A DNA stretch of 64,000 nucleotides from Eubacterium maltosivorans (GCF_002441855.2 NZ_CP029487.1:2046001-2110000), one strand, 5' to 3'; positions 49,970 to 58,453 are shown, counted from the stretch's first letter. The notes: generated by a model not told the origin, from the sequence alone. A program made the numbers and translations.

Positions 49970-51289
49970 TTAAGACATACCGTTTCTACCAAGCATTTCC
50001 TCAAGCTTATTGAGAGGAAAAGGCGGGCTTGTCAGTGGCTTGACAGCAATCGACAGCAGCAGCGCCGGATTGTCGTCTGCCGCAATACGATTTGAACTGA
50101 ACGTACCACACAGTCGGCATCTGTGGATGATCGCCCACTCGCCGTTTTTCCGAACCCAGACGCCCACTGGCTCCATGACACCGCGGCACAAGGAGGCGCG
50201 GTCTCCTGGCCTGTTATCAACATGAAGGCTCGACAGACACCTGGGACAATGATTCCTGTGCCCACTGCCTGCTCCTTCTGGCGCAACAGGCGCTCCGCAC
50301 ACCTTACACACAAAACTTTCTGCACAGGCTGTATGTCTGTAGTCTGGCTGCGGCTTCATCTTAGCCGTCCTGCCGCCCATGCCTTGATAAGCGTCGTACC
50401 TCTCTCTTTCAATGCGCCCCTCCCGAAGCGCCTGTATCACAGCACAGCCTTCCTCGTGCGTGTGTGTGCAGCTGCTGAACCTGCACATATCGGTCAGACG
50501 GGCAATTTCCGGAAACACAATATTTTTTTCTTCCTCTGTAACTGCCTGCAGCGCAAAATCGCGGAAGCCCGGCGTATCGATCAGCCAGGTGTTCTGAGGG
50601 CCGGTTTCCATCTGGCTGCTGTGTGTAGCTGGAAGCTTTTCCGGTATTTTTTCCTCCTTCGAAAGACTGTTCAAAATTTTATGGATTATGGTCGACTTTC
50701 CGCAGGCCCGGTCACCGACGACCACACCTGTTTTGTTTGACACTTCCGCGGTCATCGCCATAAACTCAGCCTGATCTGATCCTGTAAAGACAAAGTCTGC
50801 AGTTTGCCTGTAAAGGCTTATTTTTTTCTCAAGCAGCTCCTTTTCACTTTCGCCGACCAGATCCCATCTGCTGATCAAAATAATTATTTTGATTCCAGCC
50901 CGCCTGGCCGTGATAATGGCTGACTCCAGATAACCCGCCTGATGTCTGAAATAATCGGCTGTCACAACAGCCAAAAGATAGTGGATATTGGCAGCTATCA
51001 GTATCACTTCTCCTTTAGAACGCCGACTTCCTCTGAAAACGGCCGTTTCTCTTGGCATTACTTCTGATAATTTATACGCTTTGTTATCTGCGGGACTTAT
51101 TGTCACACGATCTCCAACCACCAGCGCATTTTTCCTTGAAACCAGTGCCTGCGGCAGCAGGCAGGTCACAAGCCTATCTCCTGCCAGAACCTGTGCCTGC
51201 TTGTTCATTATTTTTACAACGGTTGCCTCTGTTTTTTCAGTTTCTGTATTTTGTATCTGAATTTTTTCCTTTAATTTTTTCTTTTTCAT
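49970..51289 (-). CDS. rsgA: RsgA-type circularly permuted GTPase fused to an RNHCP domain (439 aa)
   Basis: Ribosome-biogenesis GTPase RsgA acts on the 30S subunit. An OB-fold (about 25-90) is followed by a permuted G domain. The G4 position reads ISRWDLV instead of NKxD, the P-loop is GDRACGKST, and G3 is DTPGFRDF. The zinc site CRFSSCTHTHEEGC is in family order. The last 100 residues are extra: they carry CKVCG and RNHCPRCLSSLHVD, the RNHCP (PF12647) zinc domain, ending in HRCRLCG. The start at 51289 has GGAGA. The altered G4 motif together with the fusion makes it likely a divergent second copy rather than the housekeeping RsgA. Confidence 0.85.
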   Translation of the reverse strand: MKKKKLKEKIQIQNTETEKTEATVVKIMNKQAQVLAGDRLVTCLLPQALVSRKNALVVGDRVTISPADNKAYKLSEVMPRETAVFRGSRRSKGEVILIAANIHYLLAVVTADYFRHQAGYLESAIITARRAGIKIIILISRWDLVGESEKELLEKKISLYRQTADFVFTGSDQAEFMAMTAEVSNKTGVVVGDRACGKSTIIHKILNSLSKEEKIPEKLPATHSSQMETGPQNTWLIDTPGFRDFALQAVTEEEKNIVFPEIARLTDMCRFSSCTHTHEEGCAVIQALREGRIERERYDAYQGMGGRTAKMKPQPDYRHTACAESFVCKVCGAPVAPEGAGSGHRNHCPRCLSSLHVDNRPGDRASLCRGVMEPVGVWVRKNGEWAIIHRCRLCGTFSSNRIAADDNPALLLSIAVKPLTSPPFPLNKLEEMLGRNGMS

Positions 51290-51387
51290 CTGTTTTCTCC
51301 AATCTGTTTTCATCAAATACGCCTTTTCCACAAAAACATTATACTTGCTATTCTATCTGCACAGCAACCGCCTTTATTTTTCTGAAA

Positions 51388-51424
51388 TAAAAAAGCGCCG
51401 CAGGGTTTTTAGCTGCGGCGCTCT
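51388..51424 (-). terminator. Terminator after the CD3324-family gene
   Basis: AGCGCCGCAG / CTGCGGCGCT stem followed by TTTTTTATTT in the minus direction. Confidence 0.85.
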
Positions 51425-51426
51425 TA

Positions 51427-51705
51427 TCACTGGTTTTCCAGCTTAAATTTCGCAATAATTTTCTGTATACTTTTGGGTGACAGGAAATAAATCTCCGAAA
51501 GACTTGCAACGGACATACCTTCAGTATGCTGCCTGTAAATTTCCTGGTTCCTCAGAAGTGTTTCCTGTTTTCGATTGGTGTTCTGCCCCCAACCTTTTCT
51601 GTTTGTCTCTTTTCGAGGCACATAGATATATTCTCCATCAATATAATTCTGAATTTTGTCAACAAGTTCTTTTGGCAGCACATCGCCTGCCTTGATATAG
51701 CTCAT
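51427..51705 (-). CDS. CD3324-family small protein with helix-turn-helix (92 aa)
   Basis: Short protein with an N-terminal AGDVLPKELVDKIQNYIDGEYIYVPRK segment and a C-terminal helix-turn-helix-like part (MSVASLSEIYFLSPKSIQKII). This is the layout of the CD3324 family found across Clostridia, presumed DNA-binding. The target is unknown. AGGAGGAGC precedes the ATG. It is a single-gene unit with its own terminator. Confidence 0.75.
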   Translation of the reverse strand: MSYIKAGDVLPKELVDKIQNYIDGEYIYVPRKETNRKGWGQNTNRKQETLLRNQEIYRQHTEGMSVASLSEIYFLSPKSIQKIIAKFKLENQ

Positions 51706-52154
51706 TATGCTCCTCCTAATTTATTTTTTAGGATTAAGCAAGGGCTATACACCTATCATTATTCTGATGCTGTGCGATAGCCCCTGCTACGCACAACGAT
51801 CCGATGCGTACTTCATAAATCGTTTCCTTTCGTCATAAACTTGAATACAAAAAACCCGCGGCCAACATACCACATCTCTAAAGATGCAGAACGCTCCTGC
51901 GGGCAGTATAAATCAAATATAAAACCGTACAACCGCCAACGCCGCCGCACAGCCATGATTCGATATATTGAAGCAGTCTGTCTGGTATGTTTTTAAAAAA
52001 AGGCAGCAAAACAAAAGGGATCCCTTCCTCATCGCTGTACCTTTTCAACTGTATTTAGTTGAAAACCATGTAAACAGACAAAACCGACATCAACACACCT
52101 CTTTCAATTATTTTTCTAAATTATAACATTCGTGCATTTTATTGTCAAAGAGCC
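51706..52154 (-). other. Intergenic region with an interrupted small frame and a terminator-like hairpin
   Basis: On the minus strand an ATG near 52112, behind AGAGGTG, opens a frame that reads MSVLSVYMVFN, meets one TAA, then continues for about 57 codons (LKRYSDEEGIPFVLLPFF... ending RRSVLHL) to a TAG near 51879. This could be a decayed small gene or a leader plus a TTG-started peptide. The end of the frame overlaps a CCCGC/GCGGG hairpin (about 51854-51905) followed by TTTTTTG, which may be the terminator for an RNA from the transporter side. No known RNA family is recognised. Confidence 0.3.
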
Positions 52155-52934
52155 TTAAATTTTAGCGGCAATACACGCCATTCGCTCTGCCTCCTCCACA
52201 TAGACCAGATGCAGAGCTGTGCGGTACACCGCACTCAGGGTTTCTTCACTCAGTATATCGCCCACTGTACCTGTTATCATGTGACCGTCCCGGTCCAGAA
52301 TGCCTGCCTTTCCCTCCAGCAAAATCGGCTGATCCGGATTATGGGTTGTCATGATAACCGCGTAGTCACGGCCGCACAGCTTTTTGATGAGCCGCATAAT
52401 ATTCAATTGGTTGCCGTAATCCAGCGCCGAGGTCGGTTCATCAAAAAGAATAATTTCAGGCTGCTGGACAATGGCTCTGGCAATACACGCCTGCTGCTTT
52501 TCACCACCGCTGATCTGAGTGCACAGACGGTGCGCGAGGTGTTCAATGCCGAGCAGCGCAATGGTTTCATCTACAATTTCGTAGTCTTTTTTCTTTGGTG
52601 TTACCAGCATTCCCACGTGCGCGGCTCTTCCCATAGCGATGTAGTCCCTGACAGAATAGCCGTAGGTTATCTCCGTGGTCTGGGGCACATAGGCAATTTT
52701 AAAAGCTGTTTCCCTGGAGCTCATCTTATCCAGAGGCACGCCGTCCACCAATATCTTGCCGGTTGTCAGGGGCGTCAGATTTGCCAGGGAATTAAGAAGT
52801 GTGGACTTACCCGCGCCGTTTGGCCCGAGAATGGTAAAAATCTCTCCCTTTTCCAGTGTGAACGAAATATCTGTAAAGACATTTTCCCTTGTGGGATAGG
52901 AAAACCCTGCTCTTTTCACTTCCAGTAATGCCAT
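52155..52934 (-). CDS. FecCD-type ABC transporter ATP-binding protein (259 aa)
   Basis: FecE/BtuD-like ATPase: Walker A LGPNGAGKST, the family-typical YVPQTTEITYGYSVRDYIAMGR, signature QISGGEKQQACIARAI, Walker B IILFDEPTSALDYGNQ, and H-loop MTTHNPDQP. It energises the permease encoded upstream (52936-53982), whose stop it abuts. ATG at 52934 chosen; a GTG at 52943 overlapping the permease stop is an alternative. The cargo is likely a metal chelate or oxyanion. Confidence 0.9.
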   Translation of the reverse strand: MALLEVKRAGFSYPTRENVFTDISFTLEKGEIFTILGPNGAGKSTLLNSLANLTPLTTGKILVDGVPLDKMSSRETAFKIAYVPQTTEITYGYSVRDYIAMGRAAHVGMLVTPKKKDYEIVDETIALLGIEHLAHRLCTQISGGEKQQACIARAIVQQPEIILFDEPTSALDYGNQLNIMRLIKKLCGRDYAVIMTTHNPDQPILLEGKAGILDRDGHMITGTVGDILSEETLSAVYRTALHLVYVEEAERMACIAAKI

Positions 52935-52935
52935 A

Positions 52936-53982
52936 TCACTCACTCATCCTTTGCTTGATCAATACCCAGGTAAAGAAAGGCGCTCCGATAAAGCCGGTCA
53001 AAATACCAAGGGGAAGCTCTCCTCCGGTAAGCGTCCGGGCCAGGGTATCAATGATGATCAGAAATCCGGCGCTGAGCAATGTGGTAACTGGCAGCAGCCG
53101 CACGTTGTTACTGCCCACTACCATTCTCCCCAGATGCGGCATTACAAGCCCGATCCATCCAATGGTTCCACTCATACACACCGCCGAAGCCGTCAGCACA
53201 GTAGAGCAGATAATGGCAATTCCTCTCTCAAAACGCAGGTTAACGCCCAGAGATCGCGCCTCATTGTCCCCGAGAGATAAAATATTAATCCGCCACCGCA
53301 TAATGATAAGTACTGCGCCGCTGATGATCATAATCGGCGCAATTGCCATAAGTGTGGGATAGGTAACCTTCGCGATGCTTCCCAGCTGCCAATAAGTCAT
53401 ATCAGGCAGCTGAGTATCGGTATCTGCTATGTATTTTGTCAGGCCAATGATCGAATTCATAAACCCGCCTACTATAACGCCGGCCAGCACCAGCATCATG
53501 GTCGAATTACGGTGCATCAGCTTTGGAATGGAGGTGGTGACAAAAACTGTTAAAAGTCCGCCGGCAAAGGCCAGCACCTGTGTCATCCCACTTCCCAGGC
53601 CCATCAGGATCGCAACAGCCGCGCCCACACAGGCTCCGGCAGAAACGCCCAGAAGGTCCGGCGATACCAGAGGGTTTTTAAACATTCCCTGATAGGTGGC
53701 CCCTGCCAATGCCAGGGAGCCGCCGACTAAAACAGCTGCCAGCACACGTGGCAGTCTCAGGTTGATAATGACGTCATACATTGTCTTATCCCAGGTTGGT
53801 GTGATGGGAAAAACCTGTGACAGCAGTATTTTGACAGCTTGTATTACCGGAACATGATAACGCCCTACGCACAGTGCTGTTAAAATAAGGGCGATAACAA
53901 TAATCGCTGCCAGTGCCAAAACCAAGCCCAGCGGCCTGTCTTCCGGATTTTTCACCCTATTTTCTTTTATATCTCTCGCCAT
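52936..53982 (-). CDS. FecCD-type ABC transporter permease (348 aa)
   Basis: About ten membrane helices with FecCD/BtuC landmarks: LRLPRVLAAVLVGGSLALAG, YQGMFKNPLVSPDLLGVSAGA, LGDNEARSLGVN and GWIGLVMPHLGRMVVG. Start taken at the ATG at 53982 with AAAGGAC upstream; a longer form from 54006 is less likely. A terminator-like hairpin lies immediately before it (54005-54035), which probably lowers its level relative to the binding protein. Confidence 0.9.
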   Translation of the reverse strand: MARDIKENRVKNPEDRPLGLVLALAAIIVIALILTALCVGRYHVPVIQAVKILLSQVFPITPTWDKTMYDVIINLRLPRVLAAVLVGGSLALAGATYQGMFKNPLVSPDLLGVSAGACVGAAVAILMGLGSGMTQVLAFAGGLLTVFVTTSIPKLMHRNSTMMLVLAGVIVGGFMNSIIGLTKYIADTDTQLPDMTYWQLGSIAKVTYPTLMAIAPIMIISGAVLIIMRWRINILSLGDNEARSLGVNLRFERGIAIICSTVLTASAVCMSGTIGWIGLVMPHLGRMVVGSNNVRLLPVTTLLSAGFLIIIDTLARTLTGGELPLGILTGFIGAPFFTWVLIKQRMSE

Positions 53983-54004
53983 ACAATTTTGTCCTTTTAT
54001 TTTC

Positions 54005-54035
54005 AAAAAAGCCGCCGGGCAATCGGCGGCTTTGA
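54005..54035 (-). terminator. Intra-operon hairpin between binding protein and permease
   Basis: AAGCCGCCG / CGGCGGCTT stem followed by TTTTG in the minus direction, 20-odd bases before the permease start; likely partial attenuation. Confidence 0.7.
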
Positions 54036-54079
54036 CTGTTTATTCTTTCACATTATTTCTTTATGCCCCTTAATCCGGC

Positions 54080-55177
54080 TTAGCGTCCGTCCGGAGCATT
54101 TTTGCCAGCTAAAATCGCATCCGCATATTCATCTGAAAGATCATAGCCTAAATAATCTTTGTAGAAGGAAATGGTTTCCTTCTTCATGTCGATGTCTTCA
54201 AATTTATCAGGGTATAAGGTTTTAGCTGCCCAAAGCACCTGCAGTGCAGACTCAGAGCCAAAACGGTCCCACTGGAAAGTTCCCTGTGGGTTACGGTAAA
54301 CCTTACCGTCCTGAACTGCTTTCAGGTTTGCCAGTGAGGCGTCGCTCATCAGGGCGTCATAGGCGTCTGCCTGTCCTGTTCCGCCCACAATGATCACATC
54401 CGGGTTAATACTGAGGAACTGCTCTGGTGTAATCTCCTTGCTCATTCCCTGAAGAATCCCATCAGTGGATAATTTACCACCAGCCATAGTCAGCCATTCT
54501 TCCTGCATTGTACCGTTTCCGGTGGTTTTGTAAGGGCTTGTGCCGCTCTGTCCATCGACATAGTGTACAACCGGCTTGTCTTCATCTTTTACGTCTTTTA
54601 AGCGGTCCTGAACCAGCTTAATGTTTTTTTCCAGGTATTCAACGTATTTGTCTGCCCGTTCCTTTTCACTGGTTCCCAGGGCCTCGCCGGTTTTTAAGAC
54701 AGATTCTTTTAAACCGTCATAATTATTGAACATCATACACGCAGCATTAAGTCCGGCAGCGCGGTAGGCTTCGGCATCCTCATCACTAGAGGTAATGACC
54801 AGATCCGGCTTCAGGTTTAACAGTTCTTCAGCGGTCACGTCGCCATTCCCACCAACAGTCTGTTTTTCCATAATGGCTGGATTAACGATCTGCATCCAGG
54901 TAAAGCTTGGTTTTTGCAAAGTGGCCATGTAGGCGGTCTGTTTGTCCTGCGCTCCAAGCGCAATCATAATCTGGTTGCTCGATGGCCAGAGGTTAATGAC
55001 CGATTTCACTTCTGCCGGAACCGTTACCTCCGCACCTGACATATCGGTAATGGTGCGGTCTCCCGCCGCATTGTCCGACTTCGCTGTGTCACTGTTGTTT
55101 TGTGAACAGCCAGCTGCGGTAAAGCTGAGAAGTACCAGCACCAGTAGTACAGATAGGGCTTTTTTAAATTTTTTCAT
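54080..55177 (-). CDS. ABC transporter substrate-binding lipoprotein, TroA/BtuF superfamily (365 aa)
   Basis: Signal peptide with lipobox FTAAGC, then a class III binding protein fold: DRTITDMSGAEVTVP, INLWPSSNQIMIALGAQDK, the LKPDLVITSSDEDAEAY region, and ITPEQFLSINPDVIIVGG in the second lobe. The fold binds iron chelates, cobalamin, or molybdate/tungstate in MolA-type members. The structured RNA at 55268-55367 and the nearby formate channel favour molybdate or tungstate, but this is inference. AAGGAG precedes the ATG. Confidence 0.88.
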   Translation of the reverse strand: MKKFKKALSVLLVLVLLSFTAAGCSQNNSDTAKSDNAAGDRTITDMSGAEVTVPAEVKSVINLWPSSNQIMIALGAQDKQTAYMATLQKPSFTWMQIVNPAIMEKQTVGGNGDVTAEELLNLKPDLVITSSDEDAEAYRAAGLNAACMMFNNYDGLKESVLKTGEALGTSEKERADKYVEYLEKNIKLVQDRLKDVKDEDKPVVHYVDGQSGTSPYKTTGNGTMQEEWLTMAGGKLSTDGILQGMSKEITPEQFLSINPDVIIVGGTGQADAYDALMSDASLANLKAVQDGKVYRNPQGTFQWDRFGSESALQVLWAAKTLYPDKFEDIDMKKETISFYKDYLGYDLSDEYADAILAGKNAPDGR

Positions 55178-55207
55178 TTCTCACATCTCCTTCTTTCCCT
55201 ATAATTT

Positions 55208-55254
55208 AATATATACAAAACGGGCATATCCCGTTTAAGAATATGCCCGTTTAG
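55208..55254 (-). terminator. Terminator linked to RNA element copy 1
   Basis: A perfect 12-bp stem AAACGGGCATAT / ATATGCCCGTTT followed by TGTATATATT in transcript sense, placed between RNA element copy 1 and the binding-protein gene. Confidence 0.8.
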
Positions 55255-55267
55255 TATCAAACAGCTC

Positions 55268-55367
55268 AATGCATTCTTCTCAAATACGGAAAGCGCAGGC
55301 GTTTCCCCCTACACTCATCGGTCCGCAGCCATGGGACTTCCTTTAGGCCTGTGGACTCGAATGCATA
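55268..55367 (-). ncRNA. Conserved structured RNA element, copy 1 (candidate Moco/Tuco riboswitch)
   Basis: In transcript sense the element is closed by ATGCATTC / GAATGCAT and contains GAGTCC, AGGCCTAAAGGAAGT, CCATGGCTG, GGACCG, TGAGT, a GAAA-loop hairpin, then CTTTCCG and TTTGAGAAGAATGCA. The same blocks in the same order recur at 58229-58331. Inferred stems pair GTCC with GGAC and GGCC with GGCT. A terminator follows (55208-55254), then the transporter binding-protein gene. The arrangement is that of a riboswitch. Its match to the molybdenum/tungsten cofactor motif is from memory plus context and is not verified. Confidence 0.6.
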
Positions 55368-55374
55368 TTTAATT

Positions 55375-56214
55375 TTACAACTCCAGTTTTCCCGGTTTCC
55401 ACCACATGACGTAGGTCTCGGTCTCTCGTCGGAAGGATACACCGCCTCCCGGTAAATCCGTAAGCCACTTATCCACGTTTTTTCTGAAAATTTCTTCCCG
55501 GTCCTCCGGTACCGGATGCAGGATTCTCAGATCATTATATGCTGCTTCCCGGCTTTCATAATCGCAGTGGAAGCCATCTGTCACAACTTTAACATTTGGG
55601 TTTACACCCATATCATAAAGCAGATTGAAATTCACATTATATCCAAGAAGACGGTTCATTGGAGGCATGGGCTTCAATGTATCGTCCACGCCATAAAACA
55701 AAGCGTCATGCACTTCCTTCAAACTGGGGCTTTTGGTCCAGCAGAGAATAAAGACATACTTGTTTGCCAATGCGTTCAGCTTTATAAGATCGACAAGGGC
55801 TGTCGTCCGTGACGCAATGACAATATCGTGCTTTTCGACATTCTCGCCAGGCTTCACATCATCCCAATTCAAAAGCCTGGTGGTCAGATTTGACACTCCG
55901 GCAGCGTCGGCGTTTTCCCTGCACTTTTCAAGCATTTGCTGCGCCACATCCAGGCTGGTAACACTTTTAGCCATACTGGCGACCGGCACTGAGAGCCTCC
56001 CAGGTCCGCATCCTATGTCTAATACCGTGTCTTTCTCTGTAATAATCATAGCATCCAGCTGATTCTGAGTGTACTCTCTTTCCAGCTGCGCCATTTTATT
56101 ATACATTTGGGCAACCGCACCCCACATTTTAGCAGGGTCAGTATCCATAGGGCCTGCCTTGGCTGCCGGGCGGTTCAATTCTGAAATTGCCGCCCAGTTT
56201 ACTAAACCATTCAT
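55375..56214 (-). CDS. Class I SAM-dependent methyltransferase (about 280 aa)
   Basis: The Rossmann SAM-binding core is DTVLDIGCGPGRLSVPVA followed by VTSLDVAQQMLEKCR and NWDDVKPG, with VIASRTTALVDL as the post-core strand. The C-terminal half contains RLLGYNVNFNLLYDMGVNPNV and no family I can name. It lies directly upstream of RNA element copy 1 and the ABC transporter genes and downstream of the flavoprotein. Genes of this type near metal/oxyanion transporters suggest modification of a small ligand, but nothing in the sequence identifies the substrate. Start among ATGs at 56232, 56217 and 56214 is uncertain. Confidence 0.8.
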   Translation of the reverse strand: MNGLVNWAAISELNRPAAKAGPMDTDPAKMWGAVAQMYNKMAQLEREYTQNQLDAMIITEKDTVLDIGCGPGRLSVPVASMAKSVTSLDVAQQMLEKCRENADAAGVSNLTTRLLNWDDVKPGENVEKHDIVIASRTTALVDLIKLNALANKYVFILCWTKSPSLKEVHDALFYGVDDTLKPMPPMNRLLGYNVNFNLLYDMGVNPNVKVVTDGFHCDYESREAAYNDLRILHPVPEDREEIFRKNVDKWLTDLPGGGVSFRRETETYVMWWKPGKLEL

Positions 56215-56356
56215 CATTTCACCACATTTCACTGTTTTTTTCGATCTTTATTAAGTCTTCTTTGAAAACAATTACCTTTTAATTCTATCGCGTTTTTTTC
56301 AAATTGTCCATACAGTTTCCACTAAAGACAATTTTTTACCCTACTTTTTCAATTTT

Positions 56357-56893
56357 TTAAACTTCTGTCATTTTCTCCAACGCCTTAATGATCGTTTTGA
56401 AAATCTGGTCGTTAGACGGCATACGGTTGGGTGCTCTGTCTCCCTCACTCTCAACAAAAATACATCCATCTTCTTTTAAAGTCCGAATATTACGCTGTAC
56501 ACTGGGCTTGCCGTACATCATCGGATTGATATTATTGGCAAACACAATAGGGGCTGTGGTGGATAAAATAGTTGTAGTCAGTAAATTGTCAGCGATGCCG
56601 TTGGCCGCTTTGCCAATGGTATTGGCTGAAGCCGGAGCAATCAACAGTAAATCAGACTGGTCTGAGGTTTTGTGGTCAGGGTCCCATACCTTTGGCTCTT
56701 CAAACTGGTCGATTTCAACTGGATTCCCTGAGGCGCGCCGCAGCGGAAGCGGCGTAATAAAATTAAGGGCATTCGGGGTCAGGATAACCTTTACCTCTGC
56801 TTTTTCATTTCGCAGCATCCGGATAAGCCCGGGAATCTGGTCAACCGGGGTGCATGCCGTAATCCCAATGGTTATGTTTTTTCCAATCAACAT
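56357..56893 (-). CDS. Flavoprotein of the PPC decarboxylase / DmrB family (178 aa)
   Basis: A homo-oligomeric FMN-binding flavoprotein fold: IGITACTPVDQIPGLIRML at the N-terminus, VKVILTPNALNFI, then SDLLLIAPASANTIGKAANGIADNLLTT, the FMN-binding signature of the family, and FANNINPMMYG. Relatives include phosphopantothenoylcysteine decarboxylase, archaeoflavoproteins and dihydromethanopterin reductase. The specific reaction is not visible. AGGAG precedes the ATG at 56893. It lies between focA and the methyltransferase gene. Confidence 0.8.
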   Translation of the reverse strand: MLIGKNITIGITACTPVDQIPGLIRMLRNEKAEVKVILTPNALNFITPLPLRRASGNPVEIDQFEEPKVWDPDHKTSDQSDLLLIAPASANTIGKAANGIADNLLTTTILSTTAPIVFANNINPMMYGKPSVQRNIRTLKEDGCIFVESEGDRAPNRMPSNDQIFKTIIKALEKMTEV

Positions 56894-57028
56894 TTTTCTT
56901 TTCTCCTGTAAACATTTAAATTTTCTCATTTATTATAGCACAAATAAAACCGAAGACGTAAGACGTTCTCAATTTTATATAAAAGCACCCTTTCTGATGC
57001 GAAAAAGTGCTTTTTTTATTATTCTCAT

Positions 57029-57811
57029 TTACTCTTTATTTTTACGAAGGTATGCATAATTGTAAACACAAGGGACGATTATGGCGCCACCGATAATATT
57101 GCCGAGGGTAACAGGCAGCAGATTGTCAATAAACATCTGACCCCAGCTGACATCTGCCCCCAGGAAAATTCCAAGCGGAATATAAGTCATATTGGCAACG
57201 CTGTGTTCAAAACCCGCAAAAACGAAAAGCATAATCGGAAACCAGATCGCAAAAATTTTACCAATCATATCCTTTGACCCGGCCTGCATCCAGCACGCTA
57301 AAACCACTAACATATTACATAGAATCCCGCGGATAAGCGCTGCTGAAAAAGGCATCCCAACCTTTGCCTGTGCAACAGCCATCGCTTTGTCCAGCACTGC
57401 GTCTGCATAAAGGCCGCTTTTTGCCAAAATAAAAGCTAAAAGGATCGAGCCGATCAGATTGCCGATATAAACTACGACCCAGTTAGTCAGCATACCCTTG
57501 ATGGTAATTTTTTTATCCATCAGAGCCAGTGTCATCAGGTTGTTGCCCGTAAACAGCTCCGCACCGCATAATATAACCATCATCAAGCCTGCCGGGAAAA
57601 CCGAAGCGCCAATAAACTTAGCGATCATGGCCTCACCCAGTGCGCCTTTGCCAATGCCTGTGGCCAGCAAAAAGCCATGGGCGCCAAAACCAATAAAAAT
57701 ACCCGCAAAAATGCCGAGAACCAGCATTTTACCGATGGAGAGGGAGGCTTTTTTCACACCATTCCCAACCCATACTTCTCCAATCTCTGCTGGAGAAAGA
57801 AAACCATTCAT
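57029..57811 (-). CDS. focA: Formate/nitrite transporter FocA family (260 aa)
   Basis: Six-helix pentameric channel family. Landmarks are the N-terminal SPAEIGEVWVGNGVKKA, GFGAHGFLLATG, the ILCGAELFTGNN segment, and WFPIMLFVFAGFEHSVANMTYIP with the His of the central pore. In an acetogen-like organism formate is the natural cargo. GGAGG before the ATG at 57811. The upstream 420 bases hold a T-tailed terminator and RNA element copy 2, so expression may respond to the same signal as the transporter at 52.2-55.2 kb. Confidence 0.92.
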   Translation of the reverse strand: MNGFLSPAEIGEVWVGNGVKKASLSIGKMLVLGIFAGIFIGFGAHGFLLATGIGKGALGEAMIAKFIGASVFPAGLMMVILCGAELFTGNNLMTLALMDKKITIKGMLTNWVVVYIGNLIGSILLAFILAKSGLYADAVLDKAMAVAQAKVGMPFSAALIRGILCNMLVVLACWMQAGSKDMIGKIFAIWFPIMLFVFAGFEHSVANMTYIPLGIFLGADVSWGQMFIDNLLPVTLGNIIGGAIIVPCVYNYAYLRKNKE

Positions 57812-58228
57812 TTCACACACCTCCTGAATGTTTATTGTAAAACAATAACATAACTTAAAGCTTTAATAAAATATAAATTTTTATCCTTATTGACCATTTT
57901 TTTATATTAAACAGAATTAAAAATGGCAACAAATTACTCTTATGTTACTTTTTGGAATTTTTTGCAAGTTAAATATCAAATAAACTTATATTTAAAAACA
58001 CAAAAAGCAGAACCGCATGGTCCTGCTCCATTCAGCAAAGGGTTCAAGGGGCCGCCGAGGATGCGACGGCCCCTTGACTTGGTAGATTATATAGCTTAGT
58101 GCCTTTTGTTTTCAATGACAAAAAGCAACAGGAGCTCATAAAATAATAAATGCTTCTTAGAAAGCCACTAAAAAAGTGCATACTTCTCCCGTGTCGAAAT
58201 ATGCCCCTGAAAAATTTTCAGGAATCAT
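57812..58228 (-). other. Long leader between RNA element copy 2 and focA
   Basis: No reliable gene. In transcript order it holds a CCTGAAAA-type hairpin just behind the RNA element (58206-58222), a very strong CAAGGGGCCG / CGGCCCCTTG-type hairpin (about 58047-58079), then a terminator (58004-58026). About 190 AT-rich bases follow up to focA, where a second promoter may lie. A 45-codon ORF through the hairpins is not convincing. Confidence 0.5.
58004..58026 (-). terminator. Terminator between RNA element copy 2 and focA
   Basis: AGCAGGACC / GGTTCTGCT 9-bp stem followed by TTTTGTGTTTTT in the minus direction. Confidence 0.75.
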
Positions 58229-58331
58229 CTGCATTCTTCTCAAACACGGAAAGCATATCCGTTTCCAGATATACTCAGCGGTCCCCAGCCATGGGTGCTT
58301 CACTTCCTTTAGGCCTTCGGACTCGAATGCG
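58229..58331 (-). ncRNA. Conserved structured RNA element, copy 2 (candidate Moco/Tuco riboswitch)
   Basis: Same conserved blocks and order as copy 1: a closing GCATTC / GAATGC stem, GAGTCC, AGGCCTAAAGGAAGT, CCCATGGCTG, GGACCG, TGAGT, a stem capped by a GAAA loop (ATATCTG / CGGATAT), CTTTCCGT and TTTGAGAAGAATGCA. The loop hairpin differs in sequence from copy 1 but keeps pairing, a compensatory change that supports a folded RNA. A TATAAT-like box at 58384-58389 could be its -10. It precedes focA by about 420 bases with terminators between. Confidence 0.6.
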
Positions 58332-58453
58332 GTTATTCTTTTGTTTATTTCTTCCAGATAAACTGAAAACAGCGTTACGTTTATTATAAATCATTTTCAG
58401 TATGAAGTCCAGCATTTTCTTACAGACCTTTACAAACAAAATACTGTGTGCTA

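Noticed and set aside
58047-58194. 45-codon minus-strand ORF with an apparent ribosome site downstream of RNA element copy 2
   Set aside because: It runs through two strong hairpins and ends in low-complexity residues encoded by the stem; no sign of protein-like selection.
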